NCBI GenBank assembly: GCA_030445245.1
Contig: JAUCSD010000001.1
Span: 310,001 to 374,000, forward strand
Reading direction: 5' to 3'
Source: Candidatus Saccharimonadota bacterium
GTDB taxonomy: Bacteria > Patescibacteriota > Saccharimonadia > Saccharimonadales > Saccharimonadaceae
Length of the DNA: 64,000 nt
This document shows positions 13,632-22,778 of the stretch, one piece after another; positions within the stretch are counted from its first letter, which is position 1, and each line of letters opens with the position of its first letter. The notes beneath the pieces were generated by a model, which had not been told where the DNA came from, made no database searches, and saw only the letters and a list, made by a program, of their open reading frames with translations. A program made the translations under genes and the position numbers.

Positions 13632-15815
13632 ATGATGATGAAAATGCCAAGGTTTAATATATTCGGCCATCGGCATATTAATGTGAGTAAACGTATCCCT
13701 CTTCGCGTTGCTTTGACTCTAGCGGCGATTGGTGTCGTCTATGGTGACATCGGTACATCACCACTCTATGTTATTAACGAAGCCTTCTTCGGTATGGGTC
13801 ACTTGGCTGTAACGAGGCCTCATGTGCTCGGTATTGTCAGTATGATCATTTGGTTACTAACGATCGTTGTATCAATTGAATATATTTTTGTTGTTTTGCG
13901 TGCCAGCTATCAAGGTGAAGGCGGTGTCTTTGCACTCCATGAACTAATCGCGGGTATTAAGAGTAAGCGAAAGCCTCTCTTGCTGTTGCTTGTGTTCGCT
14001 GCCACATTGCTCCTAGGTGACGGAATGATTACCCCGGCTATTTCGGTACTATCTGCAGTAGAGGGCTTGAAAGTCGTAACCCATGTGTTCTCGCCGTACG
14101 TCGTCTATATTACCGCGGCCATTCTCATCGGCCTTTTTTTAGTCCAACGAAGAGGAACGGCAAAAGTGGGTATGCTTTTTGGACCCGTCATGGTGGTCTG
14201 GTTTGTAGCGATTGCCGGACTTGGTCTTCATCAGGTGATACAGACCCCAGATATTCTCAATGCGCTTAATCCGGTGTTCGCCTTTCAGTTTGCTGTGCAG
14301 ATAGGATTTCATAATTTTCTTCTTGCAGTCGGCGCTGTGACATTGGCCGTAACGGGAGCAGAGTCGCTCTATGCTGATCTAGGTCATTTCGGCAAGCGAC
14401 CGATTCGCCAGGGATGGTTCTACGTAGCGTTCTGGGCGCTGGGGCTCAACTATCTAGGTCAGGGTGCTTATTTGCTTAGTGGCCAGTCCATCAATGGCGA
14501 CAATGTCTTCTTTAGTCTTATCCCACATCTAGCCGTTTCACCTGCCGTGGCGCACCTGTTTCCTGCCTGGATAGCCGATCACTTAGCATACGCCCCTCTT
14601 TATACGATGGTGGTTCTCGCGACAGGTGCTGCTGTCATTGCGAGCCAGGCGCTCATTACGGGTGCGTTTACATTGGCATCACAAGCAATGGCGCTTGGAA
14701 TGGCACCACGCCTCAATATTATTCACACAAACCATCAACACGAGGGGCAGATATATGTTCCTGCGATTAACTGGCTTCTGATGGCTGGTTGTCTGGTCTT
14801 AGTCTTCGTATTTAGATCCAGTTCTAATCTGGCCGCTGCCTATGGACTTGCCGTGACCGGCGTGATGATGGCGACAAGTGCGTCAATGTATCAGGTTGCG
14901 CGTCATAAGTGGAACTGGCAAACCTTTCCTGCGACGCTTATATTCCGGGCCTTTCTTGCGATTGACCTTACCTTGTTTACGGCAAACCTTTTAAAGTTCT
15001 TCACCGGAGGGTATGTCCCCGTTATTGTCGCACTTTCTCTTTTCGCGTGTGTCCTGACGTGGCGCTGGGGGCGTGATTTCGTTCATACTTCCTATGCTGC
15101 ATACACCTCGTATGCTACGTCAAAAGACATCGCGTGGTTAGCAGATCTAAAGCGCCGCCTGAGCAAGAAGTCAGTACTGTTTGACCGTGCTCGCCGAATC
15201 ACTGAAACCGATCGCGCATCAGTGTTTCTTGTGTCCCAGCCGGTAACGTCGATTACAAGTCAGCTGCCAATTATCATTCGTATTTACATGAAACGTCATG
15301 GGTCGTTGCCTAAGCACATTGTAATGCTCACCATTTTGCAGGAAAAGAAACCGTTTGTCAGTGAAAGGGATCGTATTGAGGTGATAGATTTTGGATATAA
15401 TATTCTTGCGGTGAAGGCACATTTTGGGTTCATGCAGGTGCCAAATGGTCTCGAAGTTCTCAAGGACCTTAAGAAGCTTGGACACATGGGGGATGAGATT
15501 CATCGGTGCTCGGTTGAGGTGGCAGAGGAAGAACTGTTCGTTGGTAAGAATGCCCGTTTTGTTGATAAAATCCGTGTTGGTGTTTATCAATTCTTTGCCA
15601 GGATTTCTCCACCGGCCTATCATTACTTTCGATTTGACACTAAACCGGGTCTATCAAAAACGGTCGTTCCTATTCTTCTAGGCAAAAATGGTTGGCGCAT
15701 CGATATACCTGAATATGCCCTGGAATCTGAGGAAGAGCGAATCGATCCAGACACACGTCTGAAAACTGACCTGCGCTTTGTCCGTACTGGCAAGCAGCCT
15801 GAAATTTCCGTGTAA
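13632..15815 (+). CDS. kup: Kup-type potassium uptake permease
   Basis: A 727-residue member of the KUP/HAK/KT family of potassium-proton symporters. It has the signature GVVYGDIGTSPLY in the first span, GDGMITPAISVLSAVEGL in a later span, about twelve membrane spans to residue 480 and a soluble C-terminal domain of about 230 residues. I prefer the ATG at 13632: GATAAT lies six bases before it and the protein starts at the usual distance before the first span. A start at 13578 would add 18 residues and has no signal. The 200 bases upstream contain only a weak GGGA/TCCC hairpin and nothing like a cyclic-di-AMP riboswitch. Confidence 0.92.
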   Translation: MMMKMPRFNIFGHRHINVSKRIPLRVALTLAAIGVVYGDIGTSPLYVINEAFFGMGHLAVTRPHVLGIVSMIIWLLTIVVSIEYIFVVLRASYQGEGGVFALHELIAGIKSKRKPLLLLLVFAATLLLGDGMITPAISVLSAVEGLKVVTHVFSPYVVYITAAILIGLFLVQRRGTAKVGMLFGPVMVVWFVAIAGLGLHQVIQTPDILNALNPVFAFQFAVQIGFHNFLLAVGAVTLAVTGAESLYADLGHFGKRPIRQGWFYVAFWALGLNYLGQGAYLLSGQSINGDNVFFSLIPHLAVSPAVAHLFPAWIADHLAYAPLYTMVVLATGAAVIASQALITGAFTLASQAMALGMAPRLNIIHTNHQHEGQIYVPAINWLLMAGCLVLVFVFRSSSNLAAAYGLAVTGVMMATSASMYQVARHKWNWQTFPATLIFRAFLAIDLTLFTANLLKFFTGGYVPVIVALSLFACVLTWRWGRDFVHTSYAAYTSYATSKDIAWLADLKRRLSKKSVLFDRARRITETDRASVFLVSQPVTSITSQLPIIIRIYMKRHGSLPKHIVMLTILQEKKPFVSERDRIEVIDFGYNILAVKAHFGFMQVPNGLEVLKDLKKLGHMGDEIHRCSVEVAEEELFVGKNARFVDKIRVGVYQFFARISPPAYHYFRFDTKPGLSKTVVPILLGKNGWRIDIPEYALESEEERIDPDTRLKTDLRFVRTGKQPEISV

Positions 15816-15871
15816 CCTTACTCGTACTCATATACCTACGAATGTAGGCGTCTATCCGTTACAATTGAAGG

Positions 15872-16453
15872 ATGAATCTAAAAAACAGATCACCAAAATT
15901 TCCAATAATTTTTATTGCGATTGATGGCAAAGGTGGAGCTGGCAAGTCAACGTTAGCCAGTCAACTTAGCGAACTACTTAAGACTGGCGTTATCCATACG
16001 GATGACTTCACGACCTTTGATAAACCGGCATATGGTGGCTCAGATTTAGTTATAGAAAAGGTGTTCAAACCCATTATCGAGGGGCGCAGAAACCTAAGTT
16101 ATGAACGACTGCAGGTCTGGCCTGGTGAGCCTCATTTCGTGCAAGACCAGGTTGTAACCGACATTATGCTTATTGAAGGGTGCGGTGTCTCTTGTGAAAA
16201 ATTTAGGCCATACCTCTCTTATGTCATCACCGTTGATCTGGACGATGATATAAGAATCAAAAGAATTATTGAAAGAGACGTTGTCGTAGGAGGTAGGTCT
16301 TCTGAGGAAAATGATAGAGTCGGAAAATTATGGGAAGCGGGTGAGGTTGAGTATTTTAGTAGTGACAATCCCCTCTCAAGATCTGACATGGTCGTGGATA
16401 GTACTGATCTGTACGACATCAAACAGATCATGATAAAACTATCCAAGATATAA
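15872..16453 (+). CDS. Uridine kinase-like P-loop protein
   Basis: A 193-residue P-loop kinase. Walker A is IDGKGGAGKSTLA near residues 14-26, DDF at about 45-47 is the acceptor-base region seen in uridine and phosphoribulokinase-type enzymes, and a lid region with RIIERD follows near residue 131. It resembles the (deoxy)nucleoside kinase or uridine kinase group, but the nucleoside specificity is not evident. TACAAT (15860-15865) sits six bases from the ATG (leaderless). It is a stand-alone unit. Confidence 0.75.
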   Translation: MNLKNRSPKFPIIFIAIDGKGGAGKSTLASQLSELLKTGVIHTDDFTTFDKPAYGGSDLVIEKVFKPIIEGRRNLSYERLQVWPGEPHFVQDQVVTDIMLIEGCGVSCEKFRPYLSYVITVDLDDDIRIKRIIERDVVVGGRSSEENDRVGKLWEAGEVEYFSSDNPLSRSDMVVDSTDLYDIKQIMIKLSKI

Positions 16454-16507
16454 ATGTGGCATAGACTAGTTGGCATAATGAGACAATAAACACGTTGAAT
16501 TGTCGTA

Positions 16508-17527
16508 ATGGCCCTCCTAGTTTACAAGTGGTTTCACAGCTTAATCTTATATAGTGTTCGAGTGTCTGCGCCATATACAACCTATCGTCCAATCCAACCA
16601 ACGCTAAGAAAGAGTAAGAAGAAACAAAAAATTTTACTCTCCATGGCGTTATTTGTTGGTGTAGGTTGTCTATCTCTCTATCTTGAAAATAGTGGCACCA
16701 TCTCACATTCCACGTCGTCACAGACGGCCAGTACCTCTACCTCAACGACTCCGATCACTGTACCAATTGCGCCTAAAATTCAAACAGTGTCACCTGTCCT
16801 TGAAAGTAAATGGAAAAGTATTTTAGGTGGGCGTCAAGGAAACGTGGACATAGCGCTGTATAACAATAAGACGGGCGAGGTCGCGCACGTTACAAATGCT
16901 ACCGGCACCTATAACACGGCAAGCATCGTGAAGTTGTCTATTCTTGAGGAGATTCTTCTACAGGATCAAAAAGACGGTACAACGATATCGAGTTACCAAC
17001 TCTCAGAAGCCAAACCAATGATAGAAAATAGTGATAATGACGCGGCAACGGCACTATGGAATGAAGTAGGAGACCAGCCTGCGATGGATAGTCTTTTCAA
17101 TCAGCTAGGAGCTACCTCTACGCAGGTGAATGCGGACGGTTACTGGGGACTTACGCAATCGACCGCGGTCGATCAGTTGTCTGTTCTTAATGCATTCGCC
17201 TACCCGGGCAAGCTTATTAGTAGCAATTCTGCTACCCTTATAAGCAATCTACTCGCTAATGTAGAGTCTGATCAGACATGGGGTGTAAGCGCCGGCGTAC
17301 CAACAGGAGTAACCATAGAGCTTAAAAATGGATGGTTGCCGGATTCTCAGACGGATGATAATGAGACTACGGAATCACAGAACTGGACGGTTAATAGTAT
17401 CGGACATATATACGGTAATGGGGCTGACTATACGATTGCCGTTCTTACGGATCATCAGACAAGTGAAGAGTATGGAATTGAAACAATCGAAGAGCTATCC
17501 ACTGCGGCATGGAATATCGTAGGCTGA
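16508..17527 (+). CDS. Class A beta-lactamase-like serine hydrolase, membrane-anchored
   Basis: A protein of up to 339 residues with one N-terminal span (around residues 44-60), a Ser/Thr-rich linker and a penicillin-binding-type domain. The SxxK motif is in NTASIVKLSIL, SDN in ENSDNDAATAL and the KTG-like box in LKNGWLP, the full set for class A enzymes. It may be a beta-lactamase or a cell-wall hydrolase outside the membrane. Start is uncertain: the ATG at 16508 is the longest, but TATAGT at 16550-16555 lies six bases before an in-frame GTG at 16562, matching the leaderless pattern and keeping the span. Confidence 0.8.
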   Translation: MALLVYKWFHSLILYSVRVSAPYTTYRPIQPTLRKSKKKQKILLSMALFVGVGCLSLYLENSGTISHSTSSQTASTSTSTTPITVPIAPKIQTVSPVLESKWKSILGGRQGNVDIALYNNKTGEVAHVTNATGTYNTASIVKLSILEEILLQDQKDGTTISSYQLSEAKPMIENSDNDAATALWNEVGDQPAMDSLFNQLGATSTQVNADGYWGLTQSTAVDQLSVLNAFAYPGKLISSNSATLISNLLANVESDQTWGVSAGVPTGVTIELKNGWLPDSQTDDNETTESQNWTVNSIGHIYGNGADYTIAVLTDHQTSEEYGIETIEELSTAAWNIVG

Positions 17528-17530
17528 TCA

Positions 17531-17556
17531 TAAAGATTTCTTCGGAAGTCTTTTTT
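17531..17556 (+). terminator. Terminator nearly identical to that of tRNA-Trp
   Basis: The hairpin GATTTC TTCG GAAGTC with T6 and flanking bases matches 29 of 30 positions of the tRNA-Trp terminator 17 kb away, including AAGATTTC before and ATTTGA after. GGCTGATCATAA upstream is only loosely like the array right arm. It may be a displaced piece of an array repeat. Confidence 0.7.
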
Positions 17557-17576
17557 ATTTGATATAATCAGCGAAT

Positions 17577-18101
17577 ATGAAGACCTTTAGCCAAAATGTG
17601 TTCAATAGTATTCTCCAGCAGGTTGATATGAAGCCTCGATTGAAAAAAGAACTCAAGTTTGTAGCCAGTGCTTCACGTCTTTTGGACGACTGGTCGAGCT
17701 ATGAACTCGTCTCTATAGCGGACCGGACTGGAGACAAAGGTGTGCTTCTTTTGCGACCAGAGGATGCACTCTATGTTACGCCGTATGAGCTATCTCGGAG
17801 AATAGTCGACTCAAGTACAGGGCGCGATCGGGCGGTTATCTGTGACTTTTGTTATACATGGCAGCCAGGATCAAACGCAGCCAGTATCACTTTTCCTCAC
17901 GCCGATACTAAACACAGCATTCGACTTCTCTGTTGTGCTGATCTAGATTGTAGCCAGCACGTAAGAACGGCAACTCAGGCTTCTGTCGTGTCGCGTGCAC
18001 GGCTAAGAGAGGATTTAACGAATGAAGATCGGGTCGAACGACTAAAACAACGGCTGGTGAAGAACATTGAGCAGTTAGGCCTAAAGCCAGTCGTCGAGTA
18101 G
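17577..18101 (+). CDS. FBP-type zinc-finger protein (EF-G-binding C-terminal domain)
   Basis: A 174-residue protein. The middle has a treble-clef zinc finger, with CDFC at the first knuckle and LLCCADLDCSQH at the second. This and the closing NEDRVERLKQRLVKNIE helix are typical of the FBP domain found at the C-terminus of elongation-factor-G-binding proteins, which rescue ribosomes blocked by fusidic acid. It lacks the N-terminal half of those proteins. TATAAT (17563-17568) is eight bases from the ATG, directly after the terminator. Confidence 0.75.
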   Translation: MKTFSQNVFNSILQQVDMKPRLKKELKFVASASRLLDDWSSYELVSIADRTGDKGVLLLRPEDALYVTPYELSRRIVDSSTGRDRAVICDFCYTWQPGSNAASITFPHADTKHSIRLLCCADLDCSQHVRTATQASVVSRARLREDLTNEDRVERLKQRLVKNIEQLGLKPVVE

Positions 18102-18175
18102 GAGCACCCTTACTATCATTAGTTATGATATTGGCGTAGACTACGACGAGTTAAGCATATAAAAGGAGCTCATAC

Positions 18176-18967
18176 ATGCCGTTATCGTCTCGCGAAATTA
18201 CCGGATCACTCAAGCTTATCATCGACACATTTAAAGAACTACGGCCTGAGCTCATGAGATACTATGGGAATATAGACCATACTTCCAAAGAGGATGATTC
18301 TCCAGTTACTGAACTTGATGTACGTGTTGAGACAATTCTCAAAGAAAGATTAGCTAAAGAGTATCCACACATCGGTTTCCACGGTGAAGAAACAGATGAT
18401 CTACCGAGTGCGTCAGGTGCGACATGGATCGTCGATCCTATTGATGGCACGCTAAGCTTTATGCACGGACTTCCCTATTGCACGAATATGGCTGGACTTG
18501 TCGTCGATGGCGAAGCGGTCGCAGCAGCTATTTACCAGTTCCCTTCCGATGACCTTTACACCGCAGTTAAAGGCGAAGGTGCATACAAAAATAGTGAGAA
18601 GATATCCGTTAAGAATACGCCACTAGACGATAGTTTAGTTTTTGCAGGATCATTCGTATATAAGAACTTATACTCGCTCCTCAAACCGCATAAGATCGGC
18701 GTATCTGCTCCTATCGGGGCATCGGGATATGAGTTTACTCGTCTTGCTCAGGGGAGTATCCAGGGGGTGACTAAGCTTCGCTGTCATTCGAAAATGCATG
18801 ACGATGTACCTGGTGTGCTCATTGCACGGGAAGCTGGTGCAAAAGTTATTTCATTTGAAGCTGAAGAATATACATACGAAGCGGTCAGCTTTGTTATTGG
18901 TACACCGAATCTAATGAATGTCATTGAAGAGCACTATGATGCAATTTATGAGATCATTGCGACGTAG
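18176..18967 (+). CDS. Inositol monophosphatase family protein
   Basis: A 263-residue phosphatase of the inositol monophosphatase family. The metal-binding motifs are present: SPVTELD (D of motif before Glu), GEE near residue 66, WIVDPIDGTLSFMHG near residues 82-96 and, at the C-terminus, HDDVPGVLIAREAGA where the family has WDxAAG; the Trp is replaced by H. Substrates may include inositol phosphate, histidinol phosphate or adenosine bisphosphate. It has a strong ribosome site, AAAGGAG, before the ATG. Confidence 0.85.
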   Translation: MPLSSREITGSLKLIIDTFKELRPELMRYYGNIDHTSKEDDSPVTELDVRVETILKERLAKEYPHIGFHGEETDDLPSASGATWIVDPIDGTLSFMHGLPYCTNMAGLVVDGEAVAAAIYQFPSDDLYTAVKGEGAYKNSEKISVKNTPLDDSLVFAGSFVYKNLYSLLKPHKIGVSAPIGASGYEFTRLAQGSIQGVTKLRCHSKMHDDVPGVLIAREAGAKVISFEAEEYTYEAVSFVIGTPNLMNVIEEHYDAIYEIIAT

Positions 18968-19036
18968 TTCTTCGTCTCTCGTTGGTGCGTTTAATATCTG
19001 CTTACGATAAACGTGAAAACACTGTAGAATAACTTC

Positions 19037-20140
19037 ATGAATACTCTACGCAAAATATTGGTCGCATTTGCAGGTTTTATTTGCCTGCTGGCAATTTCTG
19101 GCTTCATAACCCTTCTCACTTTACAAACTACTATCATGGACCAGACGGTAGTTAAGGGGTGGCTTAGCTCGAGCAAAATATATGATGGCAGACTGATCTC
19201 TATGATTGCGCAGGCAATCAATACGGGCAGTAATCAGAATAACTTACAGCAGTCACAAACAGGTATCACCGTGCCGCAAGAAGCCCTTACGACTGCGCTT
19301 AACGCCACTTTTACGCCAGCCTTCGTTCAGTCCCAAGTCGAAACGGTCATCACCAATGCGTATGATTGGTCCGAGGGTAAAACACCGGAGTTTACGTTTT
19401 CAATACCAGTTGATCAGAAGCGTGACACGCTTATCCAGCAACTGGCTAAGGCAATTGAGCCACAAATTGCAGCATTGCCTGTCTGTCAGTCTTTTCAGCA
19501 AATTCAAGAGTCTACCTGTCGGCCACCAAATATCACTGTAGAACAATTCGCTAATCAGCTAACAACTGAAAGCATTGATAAGTCAGGTACGTTTGCTGCT
19601 CCAATTACCAACGAATCAGTCGCAAAAGATAAACAGCCCGATGCGTCATCATCTCCGCTTACTCAGCTATCTCAATTTCCTACTATCCGAACGGCTGTTA
19701 ATATGCTTCTGTTTATCCTACCTATCGTGGCTATCGTCAGCACCGCCACTATTATTGCAGCGACCGTAAAAGAACGTCGTCTTCATGTAGCCTCGCGACT
19801 GTCTCGACGTATTTTCTTTAATATGTTGTTGATTCTTATCCCTGCTGTTGTAGCGATATGGATTGCGGGGAATAAGGATATTGGCTTGTCGAATAGTTTA
19901 AATCCTCAAATTGGTGACTTAGTCATGCCACTCATTAAAATAATTGTCGTCGGTATATCTACTAAACTGGCGATATATAGCGGAGTTGTATCCGTTGTTA
20001 GTCTTGGGGTATGGATTGGGTTTACTATTTGGCGACGAAAATTGCAAGAGATTGAGGCGGCTAGAGTGCCTGTTCCCGTCCAGCCAGTTAGTAGTGTAGA
20101 GACAACACCTTTGTTGTCACCGCCACAAGAACTTAAATAG
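19037..20140 (+). CDS. Membrane protein with large external domain, unknown
   Basis: A 367-residue protein. A first span lies at residues 8-31, followed by about 190 residues of hydrophilic sequence containing two cysteines (PVCQSF and STCRPP) that could form a disulfide outside the cell, and then three spans at about 220-245, 262-280 and 305-335. The tail is Pro-rich and cytoplasmic. I recognise no catalytic motif. TAGAAT (19025-19030) is six bases from the ATG. Confidence 0.6.
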   Translation: MNTLRKILVAFAGFICLLAISGFITLLTLQTTIMDQTVVKGWLSSSKIYDGRLISMIAQAINTGSNQNNLQQSQTGITVPQEALTTALNATFTPAFVQSQVETVITNAYDWSEGKTPEFTFSIPVDQKRDTLIQQLAKAIEPQIAALPVCQSFQQIQESTCRPPNITVEQFANQLTTESIDKSGTFAAPITNESVAKDKQPDASSSPLTQLSQFPTIRTAVNMLLFILPIVAIVSTATIIAATVKERRLHVASRLSRRIFFNMLLILIPAVVAIWIAGNKDIGLSNSLNPQIGDLVMPLIKIIVVGISTKLAIYSGVVSVVSLGVWIGFTIWRRKLQEIEAARVPVPVQPVSSVETTPLLSPPQELK

Positions 20141-20170
20141 GTCTTCCTCTATGTTTGATATGATTAGATC

Positions 20171-21022
20171 ATGACATGGCAACTTTATACGATTATCAGT
20201 GTTCTTGCGCTATCTTCTTCAGTTCTTTTACAAAAAGTACTTCTCAGTAAATTTAAATCAGACCCATACGCCTATGCGGTCGTGTTCCAAGGGCTCGTTG
20301 GAGTCTTGCTTATGATTTTTGCGCTGCTTGTTGACTTCAAATTGCCAGGTATACAAGATGTAATCGTGCCGGTCATCGTTTCTGTAGTTGCTTTCGGACT
20401 TGGTCATATCGTCTATGCGAAGACACTTCAGGTTGTTGAAGCTTCGGCGTTCTCTGTTTTATTTGCCACTCAGGCGATATGGATAATGCTTCTAGGCATC
20501 CTGCTATTTAACGAGACTCTTACGATTCTGCAGATTATTGGAGCAATCGTCATATTTTGTAGTGTAGGTCTTTTAGTAAAAAACATTAAGGAGCTGAAGC
20601 TGGATAGAGGAACGCTCCTCGGATTATTGACGGGTCTGCTGTTTGGAGTGGCCATTACCGCCTGGTCGTACGTTGGACGTCACACAGATGGTACATCATG
20701 GGCGGCGATTAGTTTCATCGGTACTTCTTTGGTTGCATTTCTAGCAAGACCTCAGTCCGCGAAGCACATGAGCAAGCTTTTTAGGTCGAAGGTGCTTCTA
20801 AGCCTCGGGGTGCTTACTGTATTTTATGCGATTGGTAGCTTGACGATGCTTTATGCATACAAGGAGGGAGCTTTCTCGATTGTCACGCCGTTAAGGCAAT
20901 CGTCAATTATCATCACTACCCTTTTGGCACTATTATTCATATCGACTGAAAGAAACCGGATTAAAAGAAAACTGGTAGCTGCAGCACTCTGTTTTATCGG
21001 CGTATTGCTGATCGTTGTCTGA
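20171..21022 (+). CDS. EamA/DMT family transporter
   Basis: A 283-residue transporter with about ten membrane spans arranged as two repeats, as in the drug/metabolite transporter superfamily. Typical marks are LLGILLFNETLTILQIIGAIVIF at the end of the first half and the matching closing segment of the second half (ALLFISTERN, then LVAAALCFIGVLLI). These proteins export amino acids, nucleobases or other small molecules; the substrate is unknown. TATGAT is six bases from the ATG. The Nudix gene begins two bases after the stop and is probably co-transcribed. Confidence 0.82.
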   Translation: MTWQLYTIISVLALSSSVLLQKVLLSKFKSDPYAYAVVFQGLVGVLLMIFALLVDFKLPGIQDVIVPVIVSVVAFGLGHIVYAKTLQVVEASAFSVLFATQAIWIMLLGILLFNETLTILQIIGAIVIFCSVGLLVKNIKELKLDRGTLLGLLTGLLFGVAITAWSYVGRHTDGTSWAAISFIGTSLVAFLARPQSAKHMSKLFRSKVLLSLGVLTVFYAIGSLTMLYAYKEGAFSIVTPLRQSSIIITTLLALLFISTERNRIKRKLVAAALCFIGVLLIVV

Positions 21023-21024
21023 TC

Positions 21025-21438
21025 ATGGGTGGCCGTATCGATATACATAAAGCTGGTGGTGTCATCATACGTAATCGACACTTTCTCGTAACTCGGTCAA
21101 AAGGCAGTGATATATTTATAGCGCCTGGCGGAAAACTGGAGAACGACGAAACGCCAATGCAAGCATTGATGCGAGAGATATTAGAGGAAATTGATGTCGA
21201 GACTAATGTTGGTATGCTCGACTATCTTGGTACATTTTTTGCTGATGCGGCGGGCAAAATCGGTGTGCATCTACGAATGGATGTGTATCTGATTAATGAT
21301 CTAACGAGTGAACCGACACCTTCAAGTGAGATAGAAGAAATTAGGTGGATTAATACTCAGACGACTGGAATCAAGCTCGGTTCCATTTTTGAGCATGATG
21401 TCATGCCACTTCTAAAGGCAAACGACTTGATCGATTAG
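21025..21438 (+). CDS. Nudix hydrolase
   Basis: A 137-residue Nudix enzyme. The Nudix box runs from GGKLENDETPMQAL to REILEEID (about residues 35-58), with all Glu ligands for Mg present (REILEE). It removes nucleoside diphosphates linked to other groups; house-cleaning of oxidised or capped nucleotides is likely. The short gap to the EamA gene indicates translational coupling. Confidence 0.85.
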   Translation: MGGRIDIHKAGGVIIRNRHFLVTRSKGSDIFIAPGGKLENDETPMQALMREILEEIDVETNVGMLDYLGTFFADAAGKIGVHLRMDVYLINDLTSEPTPSSEIEEIRWINTQTTGIKLGSIFEHDVMPLLKANDLID

Positions 21439-21460
21439 GAATTCGGGTCGTGCTACATAG

Positions 21461-21480
21461 AACGAAGTCTTTCGTTTTTT
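21461..21480 (+). terminator. Terminator after the Nudix gene
   Basis: AACGAA and TTCGTT form a stem around GTCT, followed by T4. Confidence 0.65.
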
Positions 21481-21494
21481 GGTATGATGGAAAT

Positions 21495-21860
21495 ATGAAT
21501 AAAGATAAAGCCACTCGCTTTTTAGAACTGATTATCTCTGGTGATATTGATACCGCTTATGACACCTACGTCGATTTCGATGGCAAGCATCATAACGTGT
21601 ATACTCCTGCTGGTTTCGATAAACTGAAGGAAGGCATGCAAGACGCGGAAACGAAAACGCCAAATAAACACTTTGAGATCAAGAATGTGTTTGATGGTGG
21701 CGATATGGTTGCGGTTCATTCCCATCTTACGTTGAGCCCTAACGAACCTGGCATGAGTGTAGTCCACATGTTTCGGTTTAAGAATAAAAAAATCATTGAG
21801 ATGTGGGACGTTGCTCAAACCATTCCTTCGGAGTCAGTTAATAGTGACGGACCGTTCTAA
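21495..21860 (+). CDS. SnoaL-like/NTF2-fold protein
   Basis: A 121-residue protein with the NTF2-like pattern: an N-terminal helix (DKATRFLELIISGDIDTAYDTY), a helix ending in ETKTPNKHFEIKNVF, then three long strands DMVAVHSHLTL, MSVVHMFRFKN and KIIEMWDVAQTI. The closing EMWDVAQ is typical of SnoaL-like proteins of unknown or ester-cyclase function. TATGAT is six bases from the ATG 21495; an upstream start in frame would lie inside the terminator. Confidence 0.72.
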   Translation: MNKDKATRFLELIISGDIDTAYDTYVDFDGKHHNVYTPAGFDKLKEGMQDAETKTPNKHFEIKNVFDGGDMVAVHSHLTLSPNEPGMSVVHMFRFKNKKIIEMWDVAQTIPSESVNSDGPF

Positions 21861-21889
21861 GCAACCGAGTCTTTAGCGGATATGATGCA

Positions 21890-22429
21890 TTATAATTTCA
21901 ATAACTCTTTTACCGCCACAACCGAAGGACCGGTAATAACTTCTTCGTTCGAAATACCAAATAGTGACAGGAGCTTCTCTATCCCATCTGATGTCTGCGA
22001 TTTGAATTCTATCGATGGGTATTTATCGTCAATAATCTCGAGATCAACGACATTACCATTAGGCATAATGTACTGCCAACCTATTCTGGAAAATGAAAAA
22101 GCCGTCGTATAATCATTGCTAAGATGTTGAGTGTAGTATGTTTCAGCGTCGTCCTTCTTATCAAATTGTAACCTAAGAGGTACATCTGAGTTCTTGCCGA
22201 CCGCTTGCAGTTCGGTCGTTTTTATGGCGAGCACGACAGCCTTGTCGTCCCAAATATTTTCAGGTAGCACGCGCAGTCGCAGGAACTCCTCTATGAGCGG
22301 TATCGATGGATCAGTACTCTGAAAAATCTCATCAATGATTTTATAGCGACCCTTATTTATCGCTTTTTGAGCGGTAAGAATCGTTTTTGCCTCGTCAAGA
22401 CTATCGGTAAAGATTCGAGCTTCAATCAT
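21890..22429 (-). CDS. CYTH-domain (CyaB/ThTPase-like) protein
   Basis: A 179-residue protein. It opens with IEARIFTDSLDEAKTIL, which carries an N-terminal E-x-R variant of the ExExK motif of the CYTH superfamily. It continues with FLRLRV, LAIKTTE, DVPLRLQFD, a YTTAFSFSRIGWQY strand pair and VVDLEIIDDKYPSIEFKS. The alternating charged strands match a triphosphate tunnel. It may hydrolyse inorganic or thiamine triphosphate. I begin at the ATG 22429, which leaves seven bases after the preceding small gene; a start at 22477 would overlap it by 41 bases. Confidence 0.72.
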   Translation of the reverse strand: MIEARIFTDSLDEAKTILTAQKAINKGRYKIIDEIFQSTDPSIPLIEEFLRLRVLPENIWDDKAVVLAIKTTELQAVGKNSDVPLRLQFDKKDDAETYYTQHLSNDYTTAFSFSRIGWQYIMPNGNVVDLEIIDDKYPSIEFKSQTSDGIEKLLSLFGISNEEVITGPSVVAVKELLKL

Positions 22430-22436
22430 TGTATTT

Positions 22437-22622
22437 TTAATCCTGAGACCATGTATGGTTTGTATTTCCTGGATCATACGTCACGGAAACGCCAATATCC
22501 GTCGTATCAACTTGTGCCCACGGGCCATTGAGCGAGTATGGTGTCGTTGGTCTGAGCGGTGTTGGTCGCAAAGCGCCGCCCCATGCTCCATCGTCACTTC
22601 CAAGTATTGGTAATCGTGTCAT
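22437..22622 (-). CDS. Small hypothetical protein upstream of the CYTH gene
   Basis: A 61-residue protein rich in Pro, Thr and Gly (LRPTPLRPTTPYSLNGPW). An AAAAGGATTAC ribosome site precedes its ATG, and a TACAAT box lies further up, so it is probably translated and leads a two-gene unit with the CYTH gene. No membrane span, no cysteine and no known motif. Confidence 0.5.
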   Translation of the reverse strand: MTRLPILGSDDGAWGGALRPTPLRPTTPYSLNGPWAQVDTTDIGVSVTYDPGNTNHTWSQD

Positions 22623-22778
22623 GTAATCCTTTTATGTTTTTCGGCCCCTATTAGGCTCATGCTTGTTATTTAAATTGTAGCATACGATGATAATACTGCA
22701 ATTATGAGTGAGAATCATGTTCTGGCTCCTATGTATACCGTTCGCATAGCATCTCGTATTCGGTTATACTTACTAGGT

